Positions 44,401-55,497 of a DNA stretch of 64,000 nucleotides are shown here, in pieces. Numbering within the stretch: position 1 is the first letter of the stretch; every line of letters begins with the position of its first letter. Location of the stretch: assembly GCA_028751875.1 (NCBI GenBank), contig CM054156.1, forward strand, positions 56,134,061 through 56,198,060. The letters run 5' to 3'. Made by a program: the position numbers and the translations under genes. The notes beneath the pieces are model-generated. The model saw nothing but the letters and a program-made list of their open reading frames with translations. It did no database searches and was not told the origin of the DNA. The stretch is from Rapana venosa (Eukaryota; Mollusca; Gastropoda; Neogastropoda; Muricidae).

Positions 44401-44786
44401 ACAATATACTTTGTACTACAGTTACTAATATCACTCTGTATTAAAATATGTGATTTTACAGCGTGTAATGACATGTTGATACTACTGTAAATACACTGTA
44501 ATACACTGTTAATACAATGCCCACCTGTACCACAGTACACTGTACACTGCATTGCACTGTCACTAACATTGTATCTAACTATGTTATAGATATTGTAATT
44601 CACTGTTATACACTCTTTAATACACTGTAATGCACTTTAATACAATATTTAAACACTGAAAAAACACATGTAATTGAATGCAATACACTGTAAATACTGT
44701 AATACACCTTAATACATTGTAATACACTGCAAAATTACTTTGATAGACACTGTAAACACTGCAATACGACTGCATTACACTGTGCA
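41420..44786 (+). repeat. Exact duplication, right copy (3,367 bp)
   Basis: As far as I can read, this is identical to 25,036-28,402. It ends at ACACTGTGCA, after which LINE sequence begins at 44,787. The satellite landmark at about 42,166-42,362 corresponds base for base to the one in the left copy. Confidence 0.93.
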
Positions 44787-45128
44787 CTTGGGGGTTTTCG
44801 TGGGGGGGACATAAAGACGACCCGTGGTAAGCCCCTCATCCATCTCGGTCCTCGGCTCTGCGCAGTAGTGCCGAGTCATTCTCCTGGTCCATTCTCTGAT
44901 GTTGTCCATCCATGACTTGTTCTGTCTTCCCTCCCTCTGCCACCTTCGAGTGTTCCCTGCAGTACTGTTTTGGGCCAGAGTGTTGTGGCGGGTGACGTGG
45001 CCGAACCATGTCAGTTTTTTCTTCTTGACGATGGTGAGAAGGGGTTCCTGTGGACCTGCCAGCCGTGTTATTTGACTCTTGACAAATTCGTTGGTCTTTC
45101 GTTCTCTCAGGATATGCCCAGTAGTTTT
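44787..45128 (-). pseudogene. LINE C-terminal region and 3' end
   Basis: In broken minus-strand frames I read LLTIVKKKKLTWFGHVTRHN, a degraded basic segment (GRQNKSWMDNIREWT), and an ALLRRAEDRDG-like stretch near 44,840-44,870. These are the usual last motifs of RTE ORFs, so the true 3' end of the ORF is close to 44,787. No poly-A follows, as expected for RTE elements, and the sequence passes straight into satellite. The frame breaks at about 45,129 and again near 44,960-44,990. Confidence 0.8.
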
Positions 45129-45986
45129 CTATGGCATTTTGTTTCGAATGACGATTCGCTTTGCTGTTTCAGCAGTCAATGTCCAGGTTTCACTTCCGTA
45201 CAGCAGGATCGACTGAATTAGGGCTTTGTAGAGCTTTAGTTTGATTGGGAAAATGATCTCTTTACTTTTCCATATGGTGGTGAGTTTTGTCATGGAAGAT
45301 GTTGCCATGGCTATTCTGACTTTGATTTCTGTCGTCGATCGCCCGTCCTTTGTGAGTGTAGCGCCGAGGTATTTAAAAGCGTCTACCTCCTCCAGTTGTT
45401 GGCCGTTCATGTAAATTTTAGCGGTGGCATTGCTCGTGCTGTTCACAAGTACTTTACTTTTCTCCGAGCTCCCCTCCATCCCATATGCTCCAGCTCTGTT
45501 CTCAAGTCTGGTCGTAAGATCTTGCAGCTCTGTGTTACTTCCGCCCATGAGGTCAATGTCATCGGCAAACCGTAAGTTGTTGAGGGGTCTGCCGCCAATG
45601 GAGATGGTAGGGTGGAAGTCATGGAGGGTCTCTCTCATGATGTTTTCCAAGAACAGATTGAACAGGACTGGAGATAACAGGCATCCTTGTCGGACCCCAA
45701 CTGTGGTTTTGAAGTAGTCTCCGACCTGATTGTTCAGAAGGACTGCACTGCTTGCAGTGTTGTATAGTGCTTGAATGGTTCGCACTAGTCCTTCTTCAAT
45801 GCCAAACATTCTGAGGACCTGCCACAGGCCTTCGTGCCATACTCTGTCAAAAGCCTTCTTGAAGTCGATGAAGTTGTGGAACAGGTCTCTCTGATGTTGA
45901 AGATGTTTTTCCATCATGATGTGGCAGTTAAAAATCTGTTCGATTGTGCTCCTGCCCCGCCCTGAACCCCGCTTGTTCCTCTGCAA
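45129..45986 (-). pseudogene. LINE reverse transcriptase palm and thumb
   Basis: One frame of 285 codons encodes motif A FHNFIDFKKAFDRVW (catalytic Asp at 45,864-45,866), motif B KTTVGVRQGCLLSPVLFN, SIGGRPLNNLRFADDID with the FADD box at 45,558-45,569, YGMEGSSEKSKVLVNST, the FKYLGATLTKDG segment and LLYGSETWTLTAETAKR. These are the ordered RT and thumb motifs of RTE LINEs, and both catalytic aspartate motifs are intact. The N-terminal MQRNKRG is an artefact of a frameshift near 45,960: the true upstream sequence continues in another frame as AEEQAGFRAG. The enzyme would copy LINE RNA into DNA at a nicked target. Confidence 0.92.
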
Positions 45987-46254
45987 GGTGTTCTTCTGCC
46001 TCCTTCTTGAGTCGATTCAAAATAACTTTGAGCATGATCTTGCTGGCGTGGCTGATGAGGCTGATTGTTCTATAGTTTGGGCATTGGCGTAAATTCCCTT
46101 CTTGGGCAGGGGTATGATGAGTGATTGTGTCCAGTCTGTTGGCCACTGTTTTGTCTCCAAATCTTTCTGACAGATAGCTGTAACATATGTGATGACTGTT
46201 TCGCCACCATGCTTGAGCAGCTCTGCTGGTATACTGTCTGCTCCTGGGACTTCC
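45960..46254 (-). pseudogene. LINE reverse transcriptase N-terminal part
   Basis: Minus-strand frames give NLRQCPNYRTISLISHASKI, MLKVILNRLKKEAEEHLAEE and QAGFRAG, the RT0-RT2 region. Further upstream, in other frames, are degraded counterparts of AELLKHGGE and WPT.WTQSLIIPLP. At least two one-base shifts fall here (about 46,110-46,150 and near 46,250). The part is collinear with the palm domain downstream. Confidence 0.85.
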
Positions 46255-46818
46255 CTATTGGTAGCTGCGGATGGCTTCTTCCACTTCTTCCCTCAGTATA
46301 GGTAATGGCGAGGGTGCTCTTGATGTTGCTGCTTTCTCTTCTATTATGCTCTTGTCAGGTTGTATTGGGTAGTTGTACAGTTCTTGACAATATTCAGGCC
46401 ACCTGTTCAATGCAGCTGAGCTTTCTGTGACGAGGTTTCCGGAGCTGTCTTCAATGACTGATGATTTGGTTTGAAGTGGTTTTGTGAGTTTCTTCAGGGT
46501 GTCGTATGCCTTTTTACTGTTGCCCACTTTCATGTTTTTTTCGATCTCATCACATTGATCACTGATCCACTTCTCTCTGGCCTTTAACATTGACTTCTTC
46601 ACGAGATTTTTGGCCTCCCGGTATTCTTTAGGGTTGGAAGACCTGGTTGGTTTCAGTGCTCTTCTTGTATCGCAGAGGTCCAAGATGTCATTGGTAGTCC
46701 ATGGCTGGTGTTTATTCCTCTGTCGACCGAGTACCTCCTCTGCTGTTTCTCGGACTGCCTCATTGAAGTTGTTGGTGAGGTCATTGATGTCATTGTCCAG
46801 GGGGTTAATACCGCAAAA
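46255..46818 (-). pseudogene. LINE EN-RT linker region
   Basis: The frame at 46,255-46,683 reads DLCDTRRALKPTRSS, EKWISDQCDEIEKNMK, KKAYDTLKKLTKPLQTKSSV, IEDSSGNL, LNRWPEYCQELYNYP and PILREEVEEAIRS. Just upstream (46,684-46,818) another frame gives NDINDLTNNFNEAVRETAEE-like and HQPWTTNDILDL-like segments. These match the linker between EN and RT in RTE ORFs. The part is cut by the N gap at 46,819, so the endonuclease is not visible. Confidence 0.88.
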
Positions 46819-47318
46819 NNNNNNNNNNNNNNNNNNNNNNNNNNNNNNNNNNNNNNNNNNNNNNNNNNNNNNNNNNNNNNNNNNNNNNNNNNNNNNNNNN
46901 NNNNNNNNNNNNNNNNNNNNNNNNNNNNNNNNNNNNNNNNNNNNNNNNNNNNNNNNNNNNNNNNNNNNNNNNNNNNNNNNNNNNNNNNNNNNNNNNNNNN
47001 NNNNNNNNNNNNNNNNNNNNNNNNNNNNNNNNNNNNNNNNNNNNNNNNNNNNNNNNNNNNNNNNNNNNNNNNNNNNNNNNNNNNNNNNNNNNNNNNNNNN
47101 NNNNNNNNNNNNNNNNNNNNNNNNNNNNNNNNNNNNNNNNNNNNNNNNNNNNNNNNNNNNNNNNNNNNNNNNNNNNNNNNNNNNNNNNNNNNNNNNNNNN
47201 NNNNNNNNNNNNNNNNNNNNNNNNNNNNNNNNNNNNNNNNNNNNNNNNNNNNNNNNNNNNNNNNNNNNNNNNNNNNNNNNNNNNNNNNNNNNNNNNNNNN
47301 NNNNNNNNNNNNNNNNNN
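46819..47318. other. Assembly gap, exactly 500 N
   Basis: A run of 500 N interrupts the LINE on its left. The round length suggests a placeholder of unknown true size. Sequence to the right begins at the same point in the repeat as 63,658, where single-copy DNA meets satellite. Confidence 0.98.
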
Positions 47319-47715
47319 CTGCAATACAACTGCAAGTACACTGGTATTATGTATTACACTGTTAATATACTGTAAACACTGTAATACCACTGTATTACAT
47401 GAAAATAAATTGTAATACACTGTAATACGTGGGTAATACACTAAATTAACTGAATTACCTGTAATACACTGTACATAAATGCATGTACCAAAAGTAACAT
47501 TTACACTGCATGCACTGTAATACACTGTAATACATTGTAGTACACTGTTGTACACTGTTAAATACACTGTAATACACTGTAATACAATGCACTGTACCAC
47601 AGTACACTACACTGCAATGCACTGTCAGACACTGTCAGACACTGTAATACACTGTAATTCACTGTATAACCCTTTAATAGACTCTAATACACTTTAATAC
47701 ATTGTAATACACTGC
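47319..47715 (+). repeat. 10-bp satellite, duplicate of 63,658-64,000
   Basis: From its first base this stretch matches 63,658 onward, starting CTGCAATACAACTGCAAGTA. It differs only by a few small indels near 47,483-47,510 and 47,556. It ends with ACACTGC at the start of the truncated LINE tail. Confidence 0.9.
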
Positions 47716-48183
47716 GTTTAGTAACCTCAATCATGCTTACGCATGTGAGGCATGGACATTAAATTGCAGACCTACAAAGAGGATCCAAGCAGTACAATTG
47801 CGTGCCTCAAGAGGTCTTGGCATATCATACAAGGTCCATGTCACCAACAATGAAGTCCGCAGAATGATCACTCTACAGGTGGGGACTATGAAGGACCTAC
47901 TGACCACGGCGAAAAGAGGAACTCAGGATGGTTTGGGCACGTACCACGCCTCAGAAGGACTTGCAAAGACCATCCTGCAAGGAACAGTCCAGGGGAAGAG
48001 AAGACGGGGCAGAAGAGGAGAAAGTGGGCCGACGTATCCGTGATGGACAGGGGAGGACTTCACTGTCACCAGGCACTTGCCACGACCGCGCTTAGTGGAG
48101 CCAGCTGGTTCCACGTTTCGTCCACCATGCAGCGCCCCCACGACACTGGCGGGTTACGGGACCAGTGAACAGTGAACAGTGAA
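47716..48183 (+). pseudogene. 5'-truncated RTE LINE tail, copy 1
   Basis: A roughly 470-bp 3' end of the LINE family at 16-18 kb. Broken frames give the RT C-terminal region: a 'LVTS' start, GISYKVHVTNNEVRRMITLQ, SEGLAKTILQGTVQGKRRRG, and an end in GGLRDQ and a TGA stop. The last bases are three tandem CAGTGAA (48,163-48,183). It starts at exactly the same LINE position as the other three copies, so all four come from a single insertion. This copy has more indels than the copy at 51,492 (for example near 47,795-47,820 and 47,880). It has no catalytic domain. Confidence 0.9.
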
Positions 48184-51100
48184 TACACTGCAATACACTG
48201 TATAAACTGTAATTACAATGTAATGCACTGGAATAAAAAAACTGTATCACATTACACTACACTGCAATGCACTGTAATACACTGGTAATACACTGTTAAT
48301 CATGTTATACAATGTAATACAACCGTTATACATTGTAATACACAGCAATACATTGTAATCACACTGTAATTAAACTGTATGCACGTATAACTGTAATATA
48401 CTGAAATACACTGTATTTACACTCTAATAAACTTTAATATATTGTATACACTCTAATACGGCTGTATAAACACTGTAGTACAATGTATTACGTTCACTGT
48501 ACCACTGTACACTCCACTGCAATTGCACTTGTAATTAATTTTAATTTCACTGCATTACATGTTATACACTGCAAGGACACTGTAATACGTTGTAACACAC
48601 TGCATTAAAACTGCAATACACTGCAAACACTGTAAAACACTTCAATACACTGTAATACACTGTAATACACTGTAATACACTGTAATACACTGTAATACAC
48701 TCTAATACACTCAAATACAATGCACTGTACCACAGTACACTAAACTGAAATGCACTGTCAGACACTGATAAATACACTGTAATACACTGTAATTCACTGT
48801 ATACACTTTATATACTGTAATACACTTTAATACTTTGTAAATTGTATGATGTTACATTATATTGTTAAACCACTTTACAATACGCACTCTGCCGCAGGTT
48901 TACTGCACTGTAAAACACTGTAACCTACTATGCATGTATTGACAGTACACTACACCAGCAATGCCAGTAATTAAATTTTAGTACACTGTAATACACTGTA
49001 ATACACATGCAATACATGTAAACACTTTAATACCCTGTAATAATTGTAACACACTGCAATACACTGTTATACACTGTAATAATCTGTAATTACACTGTAA
49101 TAACTGTAATACACAGTAATGCACTGTAATACAATGCACTGTACACAGTACACCAACACTGCATCACACTGTAATACCTGTAAATTCATGTAATACACTG
49201 TATAATCACTGGATTACACTCTGATGCACTGTAATACACGTTAATACTATGTAATACTTTGTAATACACTGTAATGCACTGTGATACATTGTAATACATT
49301 GCAATTTACATGTAGTACATTGAAATACATTTAATACACTGTATACATTAAAATACATTGTAATTACATTGCAATAACTATAACACACTTCAATACACTG
49401 TAATGCACTGTAATGCTCTGTAACACACTGTAATACACTGTCATACACTGCAATACGCTGTAATACACTTTAATACACTGTAATACACTGTGATACACTG
49501 TAAAACACTGTGATACACTGTAATACTTGGTAATACACTGTAATACATTGTAATACATTGTAATACACGTGAACACTGTGATACATTGTAATACACTGTA
49601 ATCCTGAAATACAATATAATGCACGGTAAGACACTGTAATACCAATGCACTGTACACAGTACACTACACTACAATGCAATGTAATACACTTTAATACATG
49701 TAATACACTGTAATTTACAATGCACTTGTACCACAGTGCACTACTTTGCTATGCACGTAATACATTTTAATACTTGCAATACACTGTAATACACTGCAAT
49801 ACACTGTAATGCACTGTAATACACTGTAATACATTGTAATACACTGCAATACACTATATTTAACTGTAATACCCTGCAATACACTGTAATATACTGTAAT
49901 TCACTGTAAAACACTGTAATACACCGTAATACACTGTAATACATTGTAATACAGTGCAATACACTATACTTAACTGTAATACAATGCAATACACTGTAAT
50001 ACACTGTAATTCACTGTGAAACACTGTATTACACTGTAATTCACTGTAATACATTGTGATACACTGCAATACACTGTATTACACTGTTATACACTGTAAC
50101 ACTTTGTACTACACTGTAATACACTGTAAGCACTGTAATACACTGTAATAAACTGCTCTGTACCACATTACACTACACTACAATTCACTGTAATACACTG
50201 TAATACATTGTAATACACTGTATTTTTTGCTGTAATACGCTGTTATACGCTGTACTACACTTTAATACATTGTAATACACTGTAATACAGTGCAATACAT
50301 TGTAATACACTGCAACACACTGTAATACACTTTAATACATTATAAAACATTGCAATACACTGTAATACACTGTAATACATTCTTATACACGCAATACACT
50401 GCAATACAATGTATTCCTTGTAATCACTGTAATAACAGTACCTGCAATGTACTTTTATACCGCTGTAATACATTGTATTACACTGTAAATACATTGTAAA
50501 CACTGTATTCCGCTGTAATACTCTGTAATACACTGTAATACACTGTATTACATGCACTGTGCACAGTACACTACACTGCAATGCACTGTGATACACTGTA
50601 ATACATTGTAGTACAGTGTAGTACACTGTAATACACTGTCATACACTGTCATACACTGTAATACACTGTCATACACTGTAATACACTGTAATACACTGTA
50701 ATGCACTGTAATACATTCTTATACACTGCAATACACTGCAATACATTGTATTACTTGTAATACACTGTAATACACAGTACACTGCAATGTACTGTAATAC
50801 ACTGCAATATACTGTATTACACTGTTTTACACTGTAAATCACTGCAATATGCTGCAGTGCACTACACTACATGTAATACATTACACTGTACCGCAGTACA
50901 CTTCACTGTACTCCAGTACACTACATTGCAATAAACTGTAATACACTGTAATACCCTGTAATGCACTGTAATACACTGAAATACACTGTAATACACAAAA
51001 TAACCTGTTTAAAATACCCACTGTTTAGACATTCTAATACACTGCAATACACTTTTTTATTGTAATACACTGTAAATACAGTGTAATACATGTAATACAT

Positions 51101-51491
51101 TGTAATACGCTGTATAATACATTGTAAATTTCACCGTAATACATTGTAAAACAGTGTTTTACGCTGGTAATACTCTGTTAATACACTATTTATTCCAATG
51201 CCACTGGTGCCACTGTACCACTACACTGCATGCACGTGATTAACTGTATAATTGTAGTACACTGTAGTACACTGTAATAACTGTCAATACACTGTCATAC
51301 CACTGTTATACACTGTATACACTGTAATACACTGTAAATACCCTGTAATTCACTGTAATACAATGCACTGTACCACAGTACACTACACTGCAATGCACTG
51401 TCAGACACTGTCAGACACTGTAATACACTGTAATTCACTGTATAACCCTTTAATAGACTCTAATACACTTTAATACATTGTAATACACTGC
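48184..51491 (+). repeat. 10-bp satellite between LINE tail copies
   Basis: TAATACACTG array with several 40-bp landmarks (for example near 48,720) and partial 180-bp landmarks (about 48,843-48,905 and 50,849-50,925). Together with the LINE tail it forms a higher-order unit of about 3.78 kb: 47,716 corresponds to 51,492, and 48,720 to about 52,487. The dense minus-strand open frames at 49,200-50,630 are repeat translations. Confidence 0.92.
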
Positions 51492-51965
51492 GTTTAGTAA
51501 CCTCAATCATGCTTTACGCATGTGAGGCATGGACATTAAATGCAGACCTACAAAGGAGGATCCAAGCAGTAGAAATGCGATGCCTCAGAAGGCTCCTTGG
51601 CATCTCATACAAGGACCATGTCACCAACAATGAAGTCCGCAGAATGATCACTCAACAGGTGCGGGACTATGAAGACCTACTGACCACGGCGAAAAAGAGG
51701 AAACTCAGTTGGTATGGGCACGTAACACGCTCAGAAGGACTTGCAAAACCATCCTGCAAGGAACAGTCCAGGGGATGAGAAGACGGGGAGACAGAGGAGA
51801 AAGTGGGCCGACGACATCCGTGATTGGACAGGGGAGGACTTCACTGTCACCCAGGCACTTGCCCACGACCGCGCTAAGTGGAGCCAGCTGGTCCACCGTT
51901 CGTCCACCATGCAGCGCCCCCACGACCCTGGCGGGTTACGGGACCAGTGAACAGTGAACAGTGAA
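51492..51965 (+). pseudogene. 5'-truncated RTE LINE tail, copy 2 (best preserved)
   Basis: One frame (from codons at about 51,495) reads LVTSIMLYACEAWTLNADLQ, RRIQAVEMRCLRRLLGISYK, DHVTNNEVRRMI, KRKLSWYGHVTRSEGLAK. After a one-base break near 51,747 it continues as GDEKTGRQRRKWADDIRDWT, GEDFTVTQALAHDRAKWSQL and HDPGGLRDQ, with a TGA stop at 51,948-51,950. This is the complete C-terminal end of an RTE ORF, and the GRRRGRQ-type basic patch is typical. Three tandem CAGTGAA (51,945-51,965) overlap the stop and end the element without poly-A. TACACTGC flanks both sides (51,484-51,491 and 51,966-51,973) and may be the target-site duplication, though satellite periodicity makes this uncertain. Confidence 0.93.
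51945..51965 (+). repeat. 3 x CAGTGAA tandem tail of the LINE
   Basis: Three perfect copies of a 7-mer end the element. RTE-clade LINEs are known to end in short tandem repeats instead of poly-A. The same tail is intact at 48,163-48,183 and partly eroded in the inverted copies starting at 55,013 and 58,843. Confidence 0.9.
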
Positions 51966-53475
51966 TACACTGCAATACACTGTAATACACTGTAATACAC
52001 TGTAATGCACTGGAATACAAAAACTGTATCACATTACACTACACTGCAATGCACTGTAATACACTGTAATACACTGTAATTCACTGTAATACAATGTAAT
52101 ACACCTTATTACATTGTAATACTCGCAATACATGGAATACACTGTAATACACTGTATTGCACTGTAATACACTGTAATATACTGAAATACACTGTAATAC
52201 ACTCTAATAAACTTTAATATAATGTAATACACTCTAATACGCTGTAAAACACTGTAGTACAATGTATTACATTTCACTGTACCACAGTACACTACACTGC
52301 AATGCACTGTAATAAATTTTAATACACTGCAATACACTGTTATACACTGCAAGACACTGTAATACGTTGTAACACACTGCAATACACTGCAATACACTGC
52401 AATACACTGTAAAACACTTCAATACACTGTAATACACTGTAATACACTGTAATACACTGTAATACACTCTAATACACTCAAATACAATGCACTGTACCAC
52501 AGTACACTAAACTGAAATGCACTGTCAGACACTGAAATACACTGTAATACACTGTAATTCACTGTATAACACTTTAATAGACTGTAATACACATTAATAC
52601 ATGGTATTGTATCTGATGTACATTATATGTTAAACACTTTACTATTCGCACTCTGCCGCAGTTTCTGCACTGTTAAAACACTGTTAATTATGCATTGTAT
52701 GGACAGTACAATACACAGAATGCTCAGTAATACCTTTTAGTACACTGTAATACACTGAAATACACTGCAATACACTGTAATTACACTTTTGATACCCTGT
52801 AATCTTTGTAAACACTCAGCAATACACTGTAATACACTGTAATACTCTGTAATACACTGTAATACACTGTAATACACAGTAATGCACTGTAATACAATGC
52901 ACTGTACCACAGTACACAACACTGCATCACACTGTAATACACTGTAATTCACTGTAATACACTGTATATCACTGTAATACACTCTGATGCACTGTAATAC
53001 ACGATAATACTATGTAATACTATGTAATACACTGTAATGCACTGTGATACATTGTAATACATTGCAATACACTGTAGTACATTGAAATACACTTTAATAC
53101 ACTGTAATACACTTAAATACATTGTAATACATTGCAATACACTATAACACACTTCAGTACACTGTAATGCACTGTAATGCTCTGTAACACACTGTAATAC
53201 ACTGTCATACACTGCAATACGCTGTAATACACTTTAATACACTGTAATACACTGTGATACACTGTAAAACACTGTGATACACTGTAATACTTGGTAATAC
53301 ACTGTAATACATTGTAATACATTGTAATACACTGTGAAACACTGTGATACATTGTAATACACTGTAATGCACGAAAATACTAAATAATGCACTGTAATAC
53401 ACGGTAATACAATGCACTTTACTACAGTTACACTACACTTCAAGCACTGTAAACACTTTAAACACTGTAAATAAA
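51966..53475 (+). repeat. 10-bp satellite up to the palindrome centre
   Basis: TAATACACTG array, largely clean. It contains a 40-bp landmark near 52,487, a partial 180-bp landmark near 52,600-52,665, and the series that also occurs at 49,200-49,680 about 3.77 kb upstream. It ends at the orientation flip. Confidence 0.93.
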
Positions 53476-55012
53476 AAACCAGTGTATTACAGTGTATTAA
53501 AGTGTATTACAGTGCATTGTTGTGGTGTGTACTGTGGGTACAGTGAATGTATACAGTGTATTACAGTGCATTATAATTGTATTTCAGTGCATTACGGTAT
53601 TACAATGTATCACTGTGTTTCACAGTGTATTACAATGTATACCAATGTAGTAAGTGTATTACCAAGTATTTACAGTGTATCACAGTTGTTTTACAGTGTA
53701 TCACAGTGTATTACAGTGTATTAAAGTGTATTACAGCGTATTGCAGTGTATGACAGTGTATTACAGTGTGTTACAGAGCATTACAGTGCATTACAGTGTA
53801 TTGAAGTGTGTTATAGTGTATTGCAATGTATTACAATGTATTTAAGTGTATTACAGTGTATTAAAGTGTATTTCAATGTACTACAGTGTATTGCAATGTA
53901 TTACAATGTATCACAGTGCATTACAGTGTATTACATAGTATTACATAGTATTATCGTGTATTACAGTGCATCAGATGTATTACAGTGATATACAGTGTGT
54001 ACAGTGAATTACAGTGTATTACAGTGTGATGCAGGTGTTGTGTACTGTGTTACAGTGCATTGTATTACAGTGATTACTGTGTATTCAGTGTATTACCGTG
54101 TTATTACAGAGTATTACAGTGTATTACAGTGTATTGCTGTGTTGGTTACAATTGTATTACGGGTATTTAAAGTGTTTACGTGTGTTGCAGGTGTACTTAC
54201 AGTGTATTTACAGTGTACTAAAATGTAGTTACTGTGCATTGCTGTGTAGTGTAATGTCATTTACAATGCTTAGTATTTCCAGTGTTTTGTTTACTGAGCA
54301 GTAACTGCGGGCAGAGTGCGGTATTGTAAAGTGTTTAACAATATAATGTTTCATCAGTACAATACAATGTATTATAGTGTATTACAGTCTATTAAAGTGT
54401 TTATTACAGTGAATTACAGTGTTTTACATGTGTATTTTCGGTGTCTGACAGTGCATTCGTTTAGTGTACTGTGGTCAGTGCATGGTTTGTGGGGTATTAG
54501 AGTGGTATCAGTGTTATTACAGGGTTATTACAGTGTTATTACAGTGTATTGAAGTGTTTTACAGTGTATTGCAGGGGTATTGACAGGTATTGCACGTGTG
54601 TTACAACGTTATTACAGTGTCTTGCCAGTGTATACAGTGTATTGCAGTGTAAAAATTTTAATTACAGTGCATTGCTGTAGTGTACTGTGTTACAAGTGAA
54701 AATGTTATACATTGTACTACAGTGTTTTACAGCGTATTCGAGTTGTATTACATTATATTAAAGTTTATTAGGTGTATTACAGTGTATTTCAGTAATATTA
54801 CAGTGTATTACAGTGAATACTAGTGTATTACAGTGTAATTACAATGTATTGCGGTGTATTACATGTTTAAGGTGTATTACATTGTATTACAGTGAATTAC
54901 AGTGTATTACAGTGTATTCTGTGCATTGCAGTAGTGTAGTGGTATTGTGATACAGTTTTGTATTCAGTGCATTACAGTGTATTACAGTGTATTACAGTGT
55001 TTTGCAGTGGTA
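53476..55012 (-). repeat. 10-bp satellite, inverted orientation
   Basis: The + strand now reads CAGTGTATTA. This is the mirror of 51,966-53,475 with added indels, including the inverted 180-bp landmark remnant at about 54,285-54,335. Open frames now appear on the + strand because the stop-free strand has switched. Confidence 0.92.
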
Positions 55013-55497
55013 TTCACTGTTCACTGTTCATGGGTTTTTTCCCCCCCGTAACGCCAGGGTCGTGGGGGCGCGCATGTGGACGAACGGTGTGGACCAGCTG
55101 GCTCCAATTTGCGTGAGTCGTGGGCTAGTGCTCTGGGTTGACAGTGAAGTCCTCCCTGTCCAATCACGGATGTCGGTCGGCCCACTTTCTCTTCTGTCTG
55201 CCCCGTCTTCTATTCCCTGGACTGTCCTTGCAGGATGGTCTTGCAGGTCCTTCTTAGCGTTTGTTATCGTGCCCATACCATTGAGTTTCTCTTTTTCGCC
55301 GTGGTCAGTAGGTCTTCATAGGTCCCGCACATGTTGTGTGTTCATTTTGCGGACTTCATTGTTGGTGACATGGTCATTGGTATGAGATGCCAAGGAGCCC
55401 CTTCTGAGGCATCGCATTTCTACTGCTTGGTCCTCCTTTGTAGGGTTCTGATTTAATGTCATGCCTACATGCGTAAAGCTTGTTGTGGTTACTAAAC
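55013..55497 (-). pseudogene. 5'-truncated RTE LINE tail, inverted copy 3
   Basis: Reverse-complement counterpart of 51,492-51,965, ending at the same LINE position (..TTACTAAAC at 55,497 on the + strand). Substantial indels interrupt every frame, for example around 55,030-55,110 and 55,430-55,480. Recognisable pieces on the minus strand include a degraded SSTMQRPHDPG end, DIRDWTG and the ISYKDHVTNNEV region. The CAGTGAA tail is present as TTCACTG repeats at 55,013-55,026, with the third unit eroded. Confidence 0.85.

Larger units (their letters stand above)
44787..46818 (-). mobile_element. RTE-clade LINE, second family, cut by an N gap
   Basis: This is a non-LTR retrotransposon on the minus strand, with clean sequence. 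From 5' (right) to 3' (left) it holds the EN-RT linker, the RT and the C-terminal region down to the satellite junction at 44,786/44,787. The EN would lie in or beyond the gap that starts at 46,819. Its RT differs from the 16-18 kb copy (FHNFIDFKKAF against YHVFIDFKKAF; GGSNTELQDL against AGSEKELASL), so it is a different RTE family or subfamily. Several frame breaks make this copy inactive as sequenced. It abuts the right copy of the exact duplication. Confidence 0.9.

Noticed and set aside
45424..45717. 97-codon plus-strand frame opposite the LINE RT
   Set aside because: Shadow of the reverse-transcriptase frame on the minus strand.
46610..47600. Long frames of 178-315 codons across the N gap
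   Set aside because: Most of their length is undefined residues from the 500 N; only the LINE linker on the left edge is real.
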